Positions 32,549 through 41,259 of a DNA stretch of 42,288 nt are shown piece after piece. Position numbers and translations under genes: made by a program. Location of the stretch: the NCBI GenBank assembly GCA_016936395.1, contig JAFGXY010000058.1, forward strand, positions 1 to 42,288. The letters run 5' to 3'. The notes below the pieces were generated by a model. The model was not told the origin of the DNA and made no database searches. It was given only the letters and a program-made list of their open reading frames with translations. This stretch comes from Paracoccaceae bacterium (GTDB lineage Bacteria > Pseudomonadota > Alphaproteobacteria > Rhodobacterales > Rhodobacteraceae). Every line of letters begins with the position of its first letter. Within the stretch, counting starts at the first letter, position 1.

Positions 32549-34198
32549 CTACATGTTGGGATAGTTCGGCCCACCCCCACCCTGCGGCGTGGCCCAGACA
32601 ATGTTCTGGCTGGGGTCTTTTATGTCGCAGGTCTTGCAGTGAACGCAGTTCTGGAAATTGATCACAAAACGCGGATCGCGGCCTGCATCGGCCACCACCT
32701 CATACACGCCGGCCGGGCAATAGCGTTGCGCCGGTTCGGCATATTGCGGCAGGTTCACCGCAATCGGGATCGACGGATCGCGCAGCCGCAAATGCGACGG
32801 CTGCGCTTCGTCATGGTTGGTAAAGCTGTAGGCCACGTTGGTCAGCCGGTCGAATGACAGCTTGCCATCGGGCTTGGGGTAGGCAATGGGCTTGTGGTCC
32901 TTGGCCAGCCCGGTGGCGGCGGCATCGGTCTTGCGGTGGCGCAAGGTGCCGAACAGGGAAAAGCCGAAGGTGTTGGTCCACATGTCAAGGCCCCCGCCCA
33001 GCATGCTGGCCAGCAGCCCATAGTGCGACCACAGCGGCTTGACGTTGCGCACCTTGTGCAGGTCGCGGCCAATCGCCCCGCTGCGCACCCGCACCTCATA
33101 GGTGGAAAGCTCATCGCCCTGACGGCCTGCGCGGATCGCTTCCTGTGCGGCCTCGGCGGCGACAATGCCTGACAGCATGGCGTTGTGATTGCCCTTGATG
33201 CGCGGCACGTTCACCATGCCCGCACTGCACCCCAACAGCGCCACGCCGGGCGCCACCAGTTTCGGCAGCGACTGATAGCCGCCTTCGGAAATGGCCCGCG
33301 CACCGTAAGCCACGCGCTTGCCGCCTTCCAGCAGTTCGGCCACCATCGGGTGATGCTTGAAGCGCTGGAATTCCATATACGGGTAAAGGTGCGGGTTCTC
33401 ATAGTTCAGGTGAACCACCAGACCGATGTAAACCTGATTGTTCTCAATGTGATAGATAAAGCTGCCACCGCCTGCATTGCTGCCCAGCGGCCAGCCCATC
33501 GTATGCGTGACCGACCCTTCGCGGTGCTTGGCGGGGTCGATCTCCCAGATTTCCTTCATGCCAAGGCCGTATTTCTGCACGCAATGGCCCTTGGTCAGAT
33601 CGTATTTCGCGATCACCTGCTTGGCGAGCGACCCGCGCACGCCTTCGGACAAGAAGACGTATTTGCCCCAAAGCTCCATCCCCGGCTCATAGTTGGGGCC
33701 GGGCTCGCCGGTCTGCGGATCACGGCCAAACTCACCCGCCACCACGCCCGCCACACGGTCACCGTCGAACACCAGTTCGGAACAGGCCATGCCGGGGAAT
33801 ATCTCGACGCCCAGACCTTCGGCCACACCGGCAAGCCAGCGGCAGACATTGGCCATGCTGACGATGTAATTGCCGTGGTTGTTCATCAGCGGCGGCATCG
33901 GAAAGCTGGGAATGCGAATGTGCCCGGCGGCGCCAAGAATGAAAAAGTTGTCTTCCTTGACCGCAGTCTTGATCGGCGCGCCCATGTTGCGCCAGTCGGG
34001 CAGCAGGGCATTCAGGCCCGACGGGTCCAGCACCGCGCCAGACAGGATATGCGCACCCACCTCTGAGCCCTTCTCCAGCACCACCACCGACAGGGTGCTG
34101 TCCAGTTGCTTCAGCCGGATCGCGGCCGACAGGCCCGCAGGCCCTGCGCCCACGATGACCACATCGTATTCCATCTTCTCGCGCAGGATCTGGCTCAT
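32549..34198 (-). CDS. etfD: Electron transfer flavoprotein-ubiquinone oxidoreductase
   Basis: This 549-residue inner-membrane-associated flavoprotein passes electrons from ETF to ubiquinone. The N-terminal FAD motif is V-G-A-G-P-A-G-L-S-A-A-I-R-L. The mid-region has G-C-S-A-G-M-V-N-V-P-R-I-K-G-N-H. The C-terminal 4Fe-4S ligands lie in R-Y-C-P-A-G-V-Y-E and N-C-V-H-C-K-T-C-D-I-K-D-P. Length matches the family. It links the acyl-CoA dehydrogenase pathway (a long member lies at 37071) to respiration. etfA and etfB are not in this window. Tandem repeats sit 31-82 bases upstream of its start. Confidence 0.95.
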   Translation of the reverse strand: MSQILREKMEYDVVIVGAGPAGLSAAIRLKQLDSTLSVVVLEKGSEVGAHILSGAVLDPSGLNALLPDWRNMGAPIKTAVKEDNFFILGAAGHIRIPSFPMPPLMNNHGNYIVSMANVCRWLAGVAEGLGVEIFPGMACSELVFDGDRVAGVVAGEFGRDPQTGEPGPNYEPGMELWGKYVFLSEGVRGSLAKQVIAKYDLTKGHCVQKYGLGMKEIWEIDPAKHREGSVTHTMGWPLGSNAGGGSFIYHIENNQVYIGLVVHLNYENPHLYPYMEFQRFKHHPMVAELLEGGKRVAYGARAISEGGYQSLPKLVAPGVALLGCSAGMVNVPRIKGNHNAMLSGIVAAEAAQEAIRAGRQGDELSTYEVRVRSGAIGRDLHKVRNVKPLWSHYGLLASMLGGGLDMWTNTFGFSLFGTLRHRKTDAAATGLAKDHKPIAYPKPDGKLSFDRLTNVAYSFTNHDEAQPSHLRLRDPSIPIAVNLPQYAEPAQRYCPAGVYEVVADAGRDPRFVINFQNCVHCKTCDIKDPSQNIVWATPQGGGGPNYPNM

Positions 34199-34228
34199 CT
34201 ATCGTCTCCACGAAGCGGGCCGCTGCCC

Positions 34229-34280
34229 GGTCTTTGCCCAAGTCGTTGCCCAAACGTCGTTGCCCCAACGTCCTTGCCCC
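34229..34280 (-). repeat. Four imperfect tandem repeats upstream of the ETF-QO gene
   Basis: Four units of 11-15 bases each end in TTGCCC on the plus strand: 34229-34239, 34240-34251, 34252-34266 and 34267-34280. The last three share the AAxGTCxTTGCCC core. In the direction of the ETF-QO gene they read GGGGCAACGACGTT-like and occupy the region 31-82 bases before its ATG. They could be iterons for a regulator or the result of replication slippage; no known site is matched. Confidence 0.7.
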
Positions 34281-34486
34281 ATGGCTAGCCTGTGGTCAAC
34301 CGTGACGCAACATCACGTTTCCGCATTGCAGCAATCCCGCAATATTATTTACGGGCGGCGACAACCTGCCACCGCCCCGCGCCATCCCTCTTGCAATTCC
34401 GCGCGCCATCCGTTTGGGTAAGGGGCAGATATTCGGGCCATGGCTCCTTACCGGGGCCGTGGCCTCCCTTTTCGTGGAAGTAGATG

Positions 34487-34957
34487 ATGGAAAAGATTCC
34501 GATGACTCGCGCCGGATTTGATGCTCTGGACGAAGAGCTCAAGACCCTGAAGAGCATTGAACGTCCGGCCGTGATCCGGGCCATTGCCGAAGCCCGCGAG
34601 CATGGCGATCTGTCGGAAAACGCCGAATACCATTCTGCGCGCGAAAAGCAGTCGTTCATCGAAGGCCGCATCAAAGAGCTTGAGGGCATCCTGTCGCTGG
34701 CCGAGGTCATCGACCCGTCGAAACTGTCCGGCTCGATCAAGTTTGGCGCGACCGTCAAACTGGTCGACGAAGACACCGACGAAGAAAAGACCTATCAGAT
34801 TGTTGGCGAGACCGAGGCCGATATCGAGCGCGGTCTGCTCAACATTCGCTCGCCGCTGGCGCGGGCGCTGATCGGCAAGGATGCCGGTGACAGTGTCGAG
34901 GTCAAGACCCCCGGCGGGGATCGCAGTTATGAAGTGGTCAGCATCCGTTACGTCTGA
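34487..34957 (+). CDS. greA: Transcription elongation factor GreA
   Basis: The 156-residue protein rescues backtracked RNA polymerase by stimulating transcript cleavage. An N-terminal coiled-coil with the acidic tip [10 protein letters not shown] (residues about 37-46) is followed by the FKBP-like C-terminal domain with [10 protein letters not shown] and [10 protein letters not shown]. Two ATG codons are adjacent; the second (34487) gives the family start M-E-K-I-P-M-T and has better spacing (6 bases) from GGAAG. The next gene begins 29 bases later and may be co-transcribed. Confidence 0.96.
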   Translation: MEKIPMTRAGFDALDEELKTLKSIERPAVIRAIAEAREHGDLSENAEYHSAREKQSFIEGRIKELEGILSLAEVIDPSKLSGSIKFGATVKLVDEDTDEEKTYQIVGETEADIERGLLNIRSPLARALIGKDAGDSVEVKTPGGDRSYEVVSIRYV

Positions 34958-34986
34958 TTTTCCGGACCTGAACGAAAGCGCACGCC

Positions 34987-36006
34987 ATGCCTGATCGCGA
35001 CGACAGACCCATCGACCTTGGCATATTCGGGCGCGCCGATGACCAGCGCTTTTCGGCAACCGAAATCGTCGCGGCGCTGTTGGCTGTGGTCTGGGTGGTT
35101 GCGGTTGCGGTGTACGTCCTGCGCGCGCCCGACCCCGCCCCCGACGGCACCGGTGCCCTTGGGATGGTGATGACGCTGCTTGTGGTGTTCTTGCCGCTGG
35201 CGCTGATCTGGGCGGCTGTCACCACCTTGCGGTCGGTGCGCATCCTGCGGGCCGAAGCGGCGCGGTTGCAAGCCTCGGTCGATGCAATGCGAAATGCCTA
35301 TATCGCCAACCAGCAGACCGGCAGCCGCCCGTCGGTAGAAAAGAAGCTGGACGAGTTGGCCCAAGCCGCCAAACAGACCGAAACCACGCTGGCCACCTTC
35401 ACCTCGCGCCGCGATGTCGGGCTGACGGTGGCATCGGCCGACCGCAAGGCCGTGCTTGTGGCACCCATTGCCGCGGTGCCGCCCGAAGAGCAACCCGGCC
35501 TTGCGCTTGGCACCCCGGCCGAGGCGCTGCGCCCGCCGCTTGCGGTTGCGGACTTTATCCGCGCATTGCAATTTCCCGAAAACCCCGATGACAAGGACGG
35601 CTTCCGCGCCTTGCGCCTTGCGCTGGAAGACCGCGATGTGGCCAAGCTCATCCGCGCCGCACAGGATGTCCTGACCCTGCTCAGCGAGGACGGCATCTAC
35701 ATGGATGACCTGCGCCCCGACCGTGCCCGCCCCGAAGTCTGGCGCCGGTTTGCGGCGGGCGAACGCGGCCGTGGCGTGGCCGGGGTGGGCGGGGTGCGCG
35801 ACCGATCCTCGCTGGCGCTGACCGCCGGGCGGATGCGCGAAGACCCGGTGTTCCGTGACGCCGGGCACCATTTCCTGCGCACCTTTGACCGCATGTTCCA
35901 GCAGTTCGAAAAGAACGCCACCGACACCGAAATTGCCGAACTGGCCGACACCCGCACCGCCCGCGCCTTCATGCTGTTCGGGCGGGTGATGGGGGTTTTC
36001 GACTAA
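34987..36006 (+). CDS. Two-span membrane protein with coiled-coil, unknown function
   Basis: The 339-residue protein has two hydrophobic helices near residues 25-45 (A-A-L-L-A-V-V-W-V-V-A-V-A-V-Y) and 60-82 (M-T-L-L-V-V-F-L-P-L-A-L-I-W). A coiled-coil follows around 84-140, then a soluble C-terminal domain rich in Arg and Asp (F-P-E-N-P-D-D-K-D-G-F-R-A-L-R-L-A-L-E-D-R-D). No enzymatic motif is recognised. It may be conserved in Rhodobacterales but I cannot name a family. Downstream of greA on the same strand; its stop overlaps the tsaC/sua5 stop by four bases, tail to tail. Confidence 0.75.
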   Translation: MPDRDDRPIDLGIFGRADDQRFSATEIVAALLAVVWVVAVAVYVLRAPDPAPDGTGALGMVMTLLVVFLPLALIWAAVTTLRSVRILRAEAARLQASVDAMRNAYIANQQTGSRPSVEKKLDELAQAAKQTETTLATFTSRRDVGLTVASADRKAVLVAPIAAVPPEEQPGLALGTPAEALRPPLAVADFIRALQFPENPDDKDGFRALRLALEDRDVAKLIRAAQDVLTLLSEDGIYMDDLRPDRARPEVWRRFAAGERGRGVAGVGGVRDRSSLALTAGRMREDPVFRDAGHHFLRTFDRMFQQFEKNATDTEIAELADTRTARAFMLFGRVMGVFD

Positions 36007-36959
36007 CTGCGCGGCGCTGCGGCCCGGCGCAGGCGGTCGTTGATCGCGCGGCCCAGCCCCTGTTCGGGCACCGGCGCAAAGGCGATGCGGCCGCCGGGGC
36101 CTGCCAGATGATCTGCGTCGCGCAAGACCTGAAACAGCGCCGCCGCCGCCTGCACCAGATCGCCGGACGGCGACAGGTTCAACGCGGCCCCCTCGCACCC
36201 CGGCCCGAAACCGACCCAGACCTCGCCCGGCGCTGGGGCTGTCACCCCCAGCCGCACCCCGGCGTCGGGCGCGTAATGGCTGGCCAACTGACCGGGTGCG
36301 TTGGGTTTTTCTGCGCTGCCGCCTGTGCCGATCGGCCCCAGCAGCGCCTCAAGCGCCTCTTGTGCCACACCGCCGGGGCGCAGCAACAGCGGCACGCCGT
36401 CTAGGCCAAGGATCGTCGATTCCACCCCGACCGCACAGGGACCGCCATCGATGATCGCCTCGATCCGCCCGCCCAATCCCGCGCGCACATGGTCGGCGCG
36501 GGTGGGCGACACCCGCCCCGACGGGTTGGCCGAGGGCGCCGCCAGCGGCCCGCCAAAGGCGCGTAGCAACGCCTGCGCCACGGCGTGCGCCGGACAGCGC
36601 AGTGCCACCGTGGTCAGCCCCGCCGTCACCAAGGGCGACAGGCCGGCATTCGCACGCAACGGCAAGACCAGCGTCAACGCCCCCGGCCAGAACGCAGCCG
36701 CCACCGCCTCGGCCCGCGCATCGAACACCGCAAGGTGCCGCGCCATCGCCAGATCGGGGATATGCACGATCAGCGGGTTGAACTGCGGCCGCGCCTTGGC
36801 GGCAAAAATCCGCGCTACCGCCCTGCCGTTGCGCGCATCGCCTGCCAGCCCGTAAACCGTTTCGGTCGGCATCGCGACAAGCCCGCCCGCGCGCAGGATC
36901 GCCGCGGCGCGGGCCAACCCCGCTTCGTCGGGTTGGATATCCAGCGTATCAAGGTGCAT
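36003..36959 (-). CDS. tsaC: L-threonylcarbamoyladenylate synthase (Sua5/TsaC type)
   Basis: This 318-residue enzyme makes threonylcarbamoyl-AMP from threonine, bicarbonate and ATP for t6A37 of ANN-decoding tRNAs. The YrdC core (residues about 15-200) has M-P-T-E-T-V-Y-G-L-A-G-D-A, K-A-R-P-Q-F-N-P-L-I-V-H-I, A-P-S-A-N-P-S-G and V-E-S-T-I-L. A C-terminal Sua5-type extension begins after the linker H-Y-A-P-D-A, so it is the longer two-domain form. The ATG at 36959 is chosen because the upstream open frame is not protein-like. It is divergent from the acyl-CoA dehydrogenase gene by 111 bases. Confidence 0.93.
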   Translation of the reverse strand: MHLDTLDIQPDEAGLARAAAILRAGGLVAMPTETVYGLAGDARNGRAVARIFAAKARPQFNPLIVHIPDLAMARHLAVFDARAEAVAAAFWPGALTLVLPLRANAGLSPLVTAGLTTVALRCPAHAVAQALLRAFGGPLAAPSANPSGRVSPTRADHVRAGLGGRIEAIIDGGPCAVGVESTILGLDGVPLLLRPGGVAQEALEALLGPIGTGGSAEKPNAPGQLASHYAPDAGVRLGVTAPAPGEVWVGFGPGCEGAALNLSPSGDLVQAAAALFQVLRDADHLAGPGGRIAFAPVPEQGLGRAINDRLRRAAAPRS

Positions 36960-37070
36960 GTGACGCAGCGTATGGCTTGAGCGGTCGGCCCCGATGGCTA
37001 ACCTGTAGTCTACGTCCATAGCCCCGCCCGGCACCTTTGCCAAGGCAGGCCACATGACCCGAGGTTTCCG

Positions 37071-38783
37071 ATGCCCTACCGTGCGCCCCTGACCGATTTT
37101 CGCTTTTTGCTGGATCACGTCGCGGGCTTTGCGCAGGTGGCCGGGACCGACCGTTTTGCCGATGCCACCCCCGACACGGTCGAAGCGATCTTGACCGAGG
37201 CAGGCAAGTTGGCCGAAACCGTGATCGCACCGTTGAACCGGGCCGGTGACAAGATGCCCGCACGGCTGGAAAACGGCGTGGTGCGCACCTCGCCCGGCTT
37301 TGCCGAAGGCTACCGCGCCATTGCGTCGGGCGGTTGGGTCGCCATTGCTGCCAGCCCCGATCATGGCGGCATGGGCCTGCCGCTGACCCTGGCCAGTGCC
37401 GTGAACGACATCCTGTCATCGGCCTGCCTGTCGTTGCAACTGAACCCGCTGCTGACCCAAGGCCAGATCGAGGCATTGGAACACCACGCAAGTGATGCCC
37501 TGAAGGCGCTGTATCTGCCCAAGCTGATCTCGGGCGAATGGAATGGCACGATGAACCTGACCGAACCGCAGGCCGGGTCAGATGTGGGGGCGTTGCGCGC
37601 CCGCGCCGAACCGAATGGCGACGGCACCTATGCGGTCAGCGGGCAAAAGATCTATATCACCTGGGGGGATGCCGACTTTCTGCCCAACACCGTGCATCTG
37701 GTGCTGGCCCGTCTGCCCGATGCCCCCCCCGGCACGGCCGGGATCAGCCTGTTTCTGGTGCCAAAGTTCCTGCCCGATGCCAATGGCAACCCCGGCGCGC
37801 GCAACAGCCTGCATGTGGTCAGCCTTGAGCATAAGCTGGGCATCCACGGCAGCCCCACCTGCGTGATGCAATATGATGGCGCGACCGGCTGGCTGGTGGG
37901 CGCGCCGCACAAGGGCATGGCCGCGATGTTCACCATGATGAACAACGCCCGGCTTGGCGTGGGGTTGCAAGGCGTCGGCGTGGCCGAGGCCGCCTATCAG
38001 CAGGCGCTGGACTATGCCATGACCCGCCAGCAAAGCCGCACGGCTGACCCGGACCAGCCCACGATCATCGGCCACGCCGATGTGCGCCGGATGCTGGCCA
38101 CGATGAAGGCGCAGGTGTTTTCGGCCCGCGCCATCGGCCTGTCTTGCGCCGTGGCGATCGACATGGGCCATGCCACCGGGCAGGCCGACTGGAAGGCCCG
38201 CGCCGCATTTCTGACCCCGATTGCCAAGGCCTATGGCACTGATGTCGGGGTCGCGGTCGCATCGGAAGGCATGCAAGTGCATGGCGGCATGGGCTTTATC
38301 GAAGACACCGGGGCGGCCCAGTTCCTGCGCGATGCCCGCATCACCCCGATCTACGAAGGCACCAACGGCATCCAGGCGATGGACCTTGTCGCCCGCAAGA
38401 TGGCCGATAATGGCGAGGCCGCCTTTCGCCTGATGCGCGAGATCGAAATTGGCGCGCAAGCGGCCCGCACCGGCCTGCCCGATCTGGCGGAAGACGTCTG
38501 GCAAGCCTGTGAAACCTTGCGCGAGGCCACCGAGGCGCTGCTGACGCAAGACATGACCGACCGTTTTGCCGGGGCAGTTCCCTATCTGCGGGCCTTTGCC
38601 CTTGTTCTGGGCGCGCATTTCCACCTGAAGGCGGCGATGGCAACCGGCGGCAGCGGCCCACGTGGCGCGCTGGCCCGGTTGGCAATCAAGCGGCTGCTGC
38701 CCGAACACCTTGGTCTTCTGGCGCAGATACGCGACGGGGCCGCCGATCTCTATGCCCTGTCGCCTGATGACTTTGCCGCCTGA
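37071..38783 (+). CDS. Long acyl-CoA dehydrogenase (FadE/DmdC-like)
   Basis: The 570-residue flavoprotein is longer than classic acyl-CoA dehydrogenases (about 380). It has an N-terminal domain, a middle FAD domain with M-N-L-T-E-P-Q-A-G-S-D-V-G and an adenine-binding part. The catalytic base is the Glu in I-T-P-I-Y-E-G-T-N-G-I-Q-A. The C-terminal extension is the acyl-CoA dehydrogenase C-terminal domain. This architecture is shared by DmdC (3-methylmercaptopropionyl-CoA dehydrogenase, DMSP demethylation) and other FadE-type members, so the substrate is unresolved. The next gene starts 10 bases after its stop, indicating an operon. Confidence 0.88.
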   Translation: MPYRAPLTDFRFLLDHVAGFAQVAGTDRFADATPDTVEAILTEAGKLAETVIAPLNRAGDKMPARLENGVVRTSPGFAEGYRAIASGGWVAIAASPDHGGMGLPLTLASAVNDILSSACLSLQLNPLLTQGQIEALEHHASDALKALYLPKLISGEWNGTMNLTEPQAGSDVGALRARAEPNGDGTYAVSGQKIYITWGDADFLPNTVHLVLARLPDAPPGTAGISLFLVPKFLPDANGNPGARNSLHVVSLEHKLGIHGSPTCVMQYDGATGWLVGAPHKGMAAMFTMMNNARLGVGLQGVGVAEAAYQQALDYAMTRQQSRTADPDQPTIIGHADVRRMLATMKAQVFSARAIGLSCAVAIDMGHATGQADWKARAAFLTPIAKAYGTDVGVAVASEGMQVHGGMGFIEDTGAAQFLRDARITPIYEGTNGIQAMDLVARKMADNGEAAFRLMREIEIGAQAARTGLPDLAEDVWQACETLREATEALLTQDMTDRFAGAVPYLRAFALVLGAHFHLKAAMATGGSGPRGALARLAIKRLLPEHLGLLAQIRDGAADLYALSPDDFAA

Positions 38784-38793
38784 AGGCCGCGCC

Positions 38794-39645
38794 ATGGACA
38801 GCCGCGCCGCAGACAGTCGGGCAGGCATCCGCCACCCGTTCCCCGACGCCCCCGCCGAGGGCGCGGCGCTGGAAATCGCCCCCGGCATCCTGTGGCTGCG
38901 CCTGCCGCTGCCGATGGCGCTGGATCATGTCAACGTCTACGCGCTGGACGATGGCGACGGCTGGACGCTGGTCGACACTGGCTTGAACAGCAAGCGCAGC
39001 CGTGAACTGTGGAAGGCGCTTCTGGCAGGGCCATTGCAAGGCCGCCCGGTGCGCCGGGTGATCGTCACCCACCATCACCCCGACCACGTCGGCCTTGCCG
39101 GATGGTTTCAGGCGCGGGGGGCCCAGCTTTTGATGACCCGCACCGCATGGCTTTATGCCCGCATGCTGGTGCTGGACGAACAGCCCACGCCCACACCGCA
39201 GGCGATGCGGTTCTACCAGCGCGCCGGTCTGCCCGCCCAGATGCTGGCCACGCGCGCGACCGAGCGGCCGTTCAACTTCTGTGATGTGGTGGCACCGATG
39301 CCGCAGGGCTTTGCCGCGCTGGCAGATGGCGGCCAGATCCGGATGGGCGGGCGCAACTGGACCATTCGCTTCGGATCTGGCCACGCACCGGACCATGCGA
39401 CCTTCTGGTCGGGCGATCTGATCCTTGGTGGCGATCAGCTTCTGCCCGCCATCTCGGCCAATATCGGCGTCTATCCGACCGAACCCGAGGCCGACCCGCT
39501 GCGCGACTGGCTGGAAAGCTGCCGAAGGTTTCAGCCCTTGGCGACCGACCGCCAGCTTGTGCTGCCCGGCCACAAGACCCCGTTTACCGGCCTGCCACTG
39601 CGCCTGCGGCAGATGATCGACAATAACTGGTCGGGCGTTTTGTAG
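38794..39645 (+). CDS. Metallo-beta-lactamase-fold hydrolase
   Basis: This 283-residue MBL-fold protein has the metal motif T-H-H-H-P-D-H-V-G-L-A-G near residue 95 (H-x-H-x-D-H), then a histidine and aspartate site (G-H-A-P-D-H, W-S-G-D-L-I-L-G-G-D) and a final histidine in L-P-G-H. It probably hydrolyses a thioester or lactone such as an acyl-CoA derivative, in line with the upstream dehydrogenase, but this is inferred from context. ATG 38794 is used; ATG 38767, which overlaps the previous gene, is in frame and possible. It is the last core gene before the integrase. Confidence 0.88.
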   Translation: MDSRAADSRAGIRHPFPDAPAEGAALEIAPGILWLRLPLPMALDHVNVYALDDGDGWTLVDTGLNSKRSRELWKALLAGPLQGRPVRRVIVTHHHPDHVGLAGWFQARGAQLLMTRTAWLYARMLVLDEQPTPTPQAMRFYQRAGLPAQMLATRATERPFNFCDVVAPMPQGFAALADGGQIRMGGRNWTIRFGSGHAPDHATFWSGDLILGGDQLLPAISANIGVYPTEPEADPLRDWLESCRRFQPLATDRQLVLPGHKTPFTGLPLRLRQMIDNNWSGVL

Positions 39646-39662
39646 GGCTTTATGCAGCCCTA
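39643..39662 (+). terminator. Weak hairpin overlapping the MBL gene stop
   Basis: TAGGGCT (39643-39649) and AGCCCTA (39656-39662) form a 7-bp stem with a 6-base loop. The stem begins with the TAG stop itself. It is followed by TTTC. It could end the dehydrogenase/MBL transcript, and it marks the edge between core and mobile DNA. Confidence 0.45.
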
Positions 39663-39692
39663 TTTCATGGTCCCAATCCATTGTTTTCTCGA

Positions 39693-39698
39693 TATAAT
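39693..39698 (+). promoter_or_regulatory. Consensus -10 box upstream of the integrase gene
   Basis: A perfect TATAAT stands 94 bases before the integrase ATG, in a locally AT-rich stretch. No convincing -35 hexamer is found at 16-18 bases upstream, so promoter strength is uncertain. The leader contains the GGAGGA ribosome-binding site at 39775-39780. Confidence 0.4.
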
Positions 39699-39786
39699 CT
39701 CCCTATCCAGCCTGATTGAGCTTTGTTGAACTGTGCTCTGCACTTAGTCTCAAACTCGGTCTGGCTTTACAACCGGAGGATGAAAG

Positions 39787-40938
39787 ATGGCAACCAAACT
39801 CACGCAATCACTGGCAACCAAACTGGCAGAAACGTCCCCGCCAGGGAGTATCTATTATGACGAGGAAGTCTCGGGCCTGAGGATGGTGGTTGGCAGCAAA
39901 TCGTCCTCCTGGAAGCAGGTGGGGCGCATTAACAACTCAAGCGGGTTGTATGTGACCGTGACCATTGGGCGCGTTGATGAGATGAGCTTGAAAACCGCTC
40001 GCACCCGCGCAGTTGAGATTAGGCAGCAGCTTGCCAATGGCATTGACCCACGGCGACCCAAGAGCCAGGTGCCTACCGTGCAGGCTGCCCTTGAACACTA
40101 CATCGCCATGAACCAGGGAAACTTGCAGCCCTCGACATTGGCGGATTACCGTCGCAGCGTCGTTGGGCCTCTCAAGAGCATCTTGAAGCTGCCCATGTCC
40201 GCCATCGATCGCAGCTTGTGCAGGTCCTTGCACGAAAAGCTTTCGGCAAAGCATGGACCAGTGGCGGCAAATACAAGTCTCCGCACTCTCCGGATGATTT
40301 ACAACGATGTGCTGAGGGATCACGAACTCCCGCCAAACCCGGTTTCTTTGGCAGTGAGGTTCAATGTTGAACGTCCGCGAGACTGGGCAATCCCAGATGC
40401 AGAGATGCCCAAGATGTGGGCTGAGTTGGACGCCCTGGAAGACCCGATTGTCCGCACCTGTTGGATGCTCCTGGTGTTCACGGGCCTTCGATCGACAAAC
40501 GCCCGCACTGCCCGGTGGGAGGCTCTCGACCTCGACATTGGGGTGCTCACAATCCCTCGGACCAAGGGTGGCAGGGTGTTCCGCTGCCCGCTTCCGAGGT
40601 TCATGCTGCAACAACTGGAAGCGCTGCGGGAACACACCAAGCCCCTGGCGTCACCGTGGATGTTCCCGGCGACCACCACCCGCACTGGCCATATCAGTGT
40701 GCTCAGGTCCGACCGGGGCTTCCGGCATCAACCACACAGTCTCAGGCATAGCTTTAGGCAGCATGCCCTTGAGTCCGGCGTCAGCTTCGAAGACAGCCTC
40801 TACCTTTTAGATCACTTCTCGCCTCACGTCTCCCATCGCTACGTCACGAGGGCAAACCTCACCGGCCACTTGCGTGTGGCTCAAGAAAAGGTAGCTGCCC
40901 GCATCCTGTCTTTCAGGGGTAAGCCCACTCCCCTTTGA
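39787..40938 (+). CDS. Tyrosine-type site-specific recombinase (integrase)
   Basis: The 383-residue tyrosine recombinase has an N-terminal arm-binding domain (L-R-M-V-V-G, I-G-R-V-D-E-M-S-L-K-T-A-R), a core-binding SAM-like domain around residues 95-190 and a catalytic domain. Catalytic residues are visible: Arg235 in F-T-G-L-R, Lys260 in R-T-K-G-G, His317-x-x-Arg320 in H-S-L-R-H-S-F, His343 in L-D-H-F and the nucleophile Tyr352 in S-H-R-Y-V. All are intact, so it should be active. It is followed by an AlpA/Xis-like protein gene 61 bases downstream. Codon use is less GC-biased than in the neighbouring core genes, indicating transfer. No tRNA gene lies next to it in this window. Confidence 0.9.
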   Translation: MATKLTQSLATKLAETSPPGSIYYDEEVSGLRMVVGSKSSSWKQVGRINNSSGLYVTVTIGRVDEMSLKTARTRAVEIRQQLANGIDPRRPKSQVPTVQAALEHYIAMNQGNLQPSTLADYRRSVVGPLKSILKLPMSAIDRSLCRSLHEKLSAKHGPVAANTSLRTLRMIYNDVLRDHELPPNPVSLAVRFNVERPRDWAIPDAEMPKMWAELDALEDPIVRTCWMLLVFTGLRSTNARTARWEALDLDIGVLTIPRTKGGRVFRCPLPRFMLQQLEALREHTKPLASPWMFPATTTRTGHISVLRSDRGFRHQPHSLRHSFRQHALESGVSFEDSLYLLDHFSPHVSHRYVTRANLTGHLRVAQEKVAARILSFRGKPTPL

Positions 40939-40999
40939 GGGTTTGCATGGCCCCGTAAAGCTTCCAATATCATTCCAAACTGTTGAAAAGGAAAGGCAA

Positions 41000-41236
41000 A
41001 TGCAAGAGATACTTGACAGGTTGGACAGAATTGAGACGCTGCTGAGCCAGGGGCAACGGGAATACCTGGACAACGATGCTGCTGCCTCGTTCCTGGGCCT
41101 CCAAAGCAACACCCTGGAGGTATGGCGCACGAAGCGCGAGGGACCACCCTTTGTCCGCGTAGGACGCAAGGTGATGTATGCCGTGGCTGATCTTCGAGAG
41201 TGGATGGAAGCGAGGCGCCAGAAGCCCCTGGCCTGA
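41000..41236 (+). CDS. AlpA/excisionase-like helix-turn-helix protein
   Basis: The 78-residue protein has a short helical N-terminus (Q-E-I-L-D-R-L-D-R-I-E) followed by an HTH_17/MerR-type winged helix: Y-L-D-N-D-A-A-A-S-F-L-G-L, T-L-E-V-W-R-T, G-P-P-F-V-R-V-G-R-K-V-M-Y and D-L-R-E-W-M-E-A-R. This is the usual shape of AlpA and Xis-type DNA-binding factors that steer integrase direction or transcription. ATG 41000 has AAAGGAAAGG just upstream. It lies directly after the integrase gene on the same strand and before a strong terminator. Confidence 0.8.
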   Translation: MQEILDRLDRIETLLSQGQREYLDNDAAASFLGLQSNTLEVWRTKREGPPFVRVGRKVMYAVADLREWMEARRQKPLA

Positions 41237-41259
41237 TCGCCTGCACCTGCTGGAATGAA

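Noticed and set aside
34229-34280. CRISPR-like array
   Set aside because: The units are only 11-15 bases, with no spacers between them and no cas genes nearby.
39646-39786. tRNA gene or tRNA 3' end as integration site
   Set aside because: No cloverleaf and no GGTTCGAATCC-type T-arm was found; the short hairpin at 39643-39662 does not extend to one.
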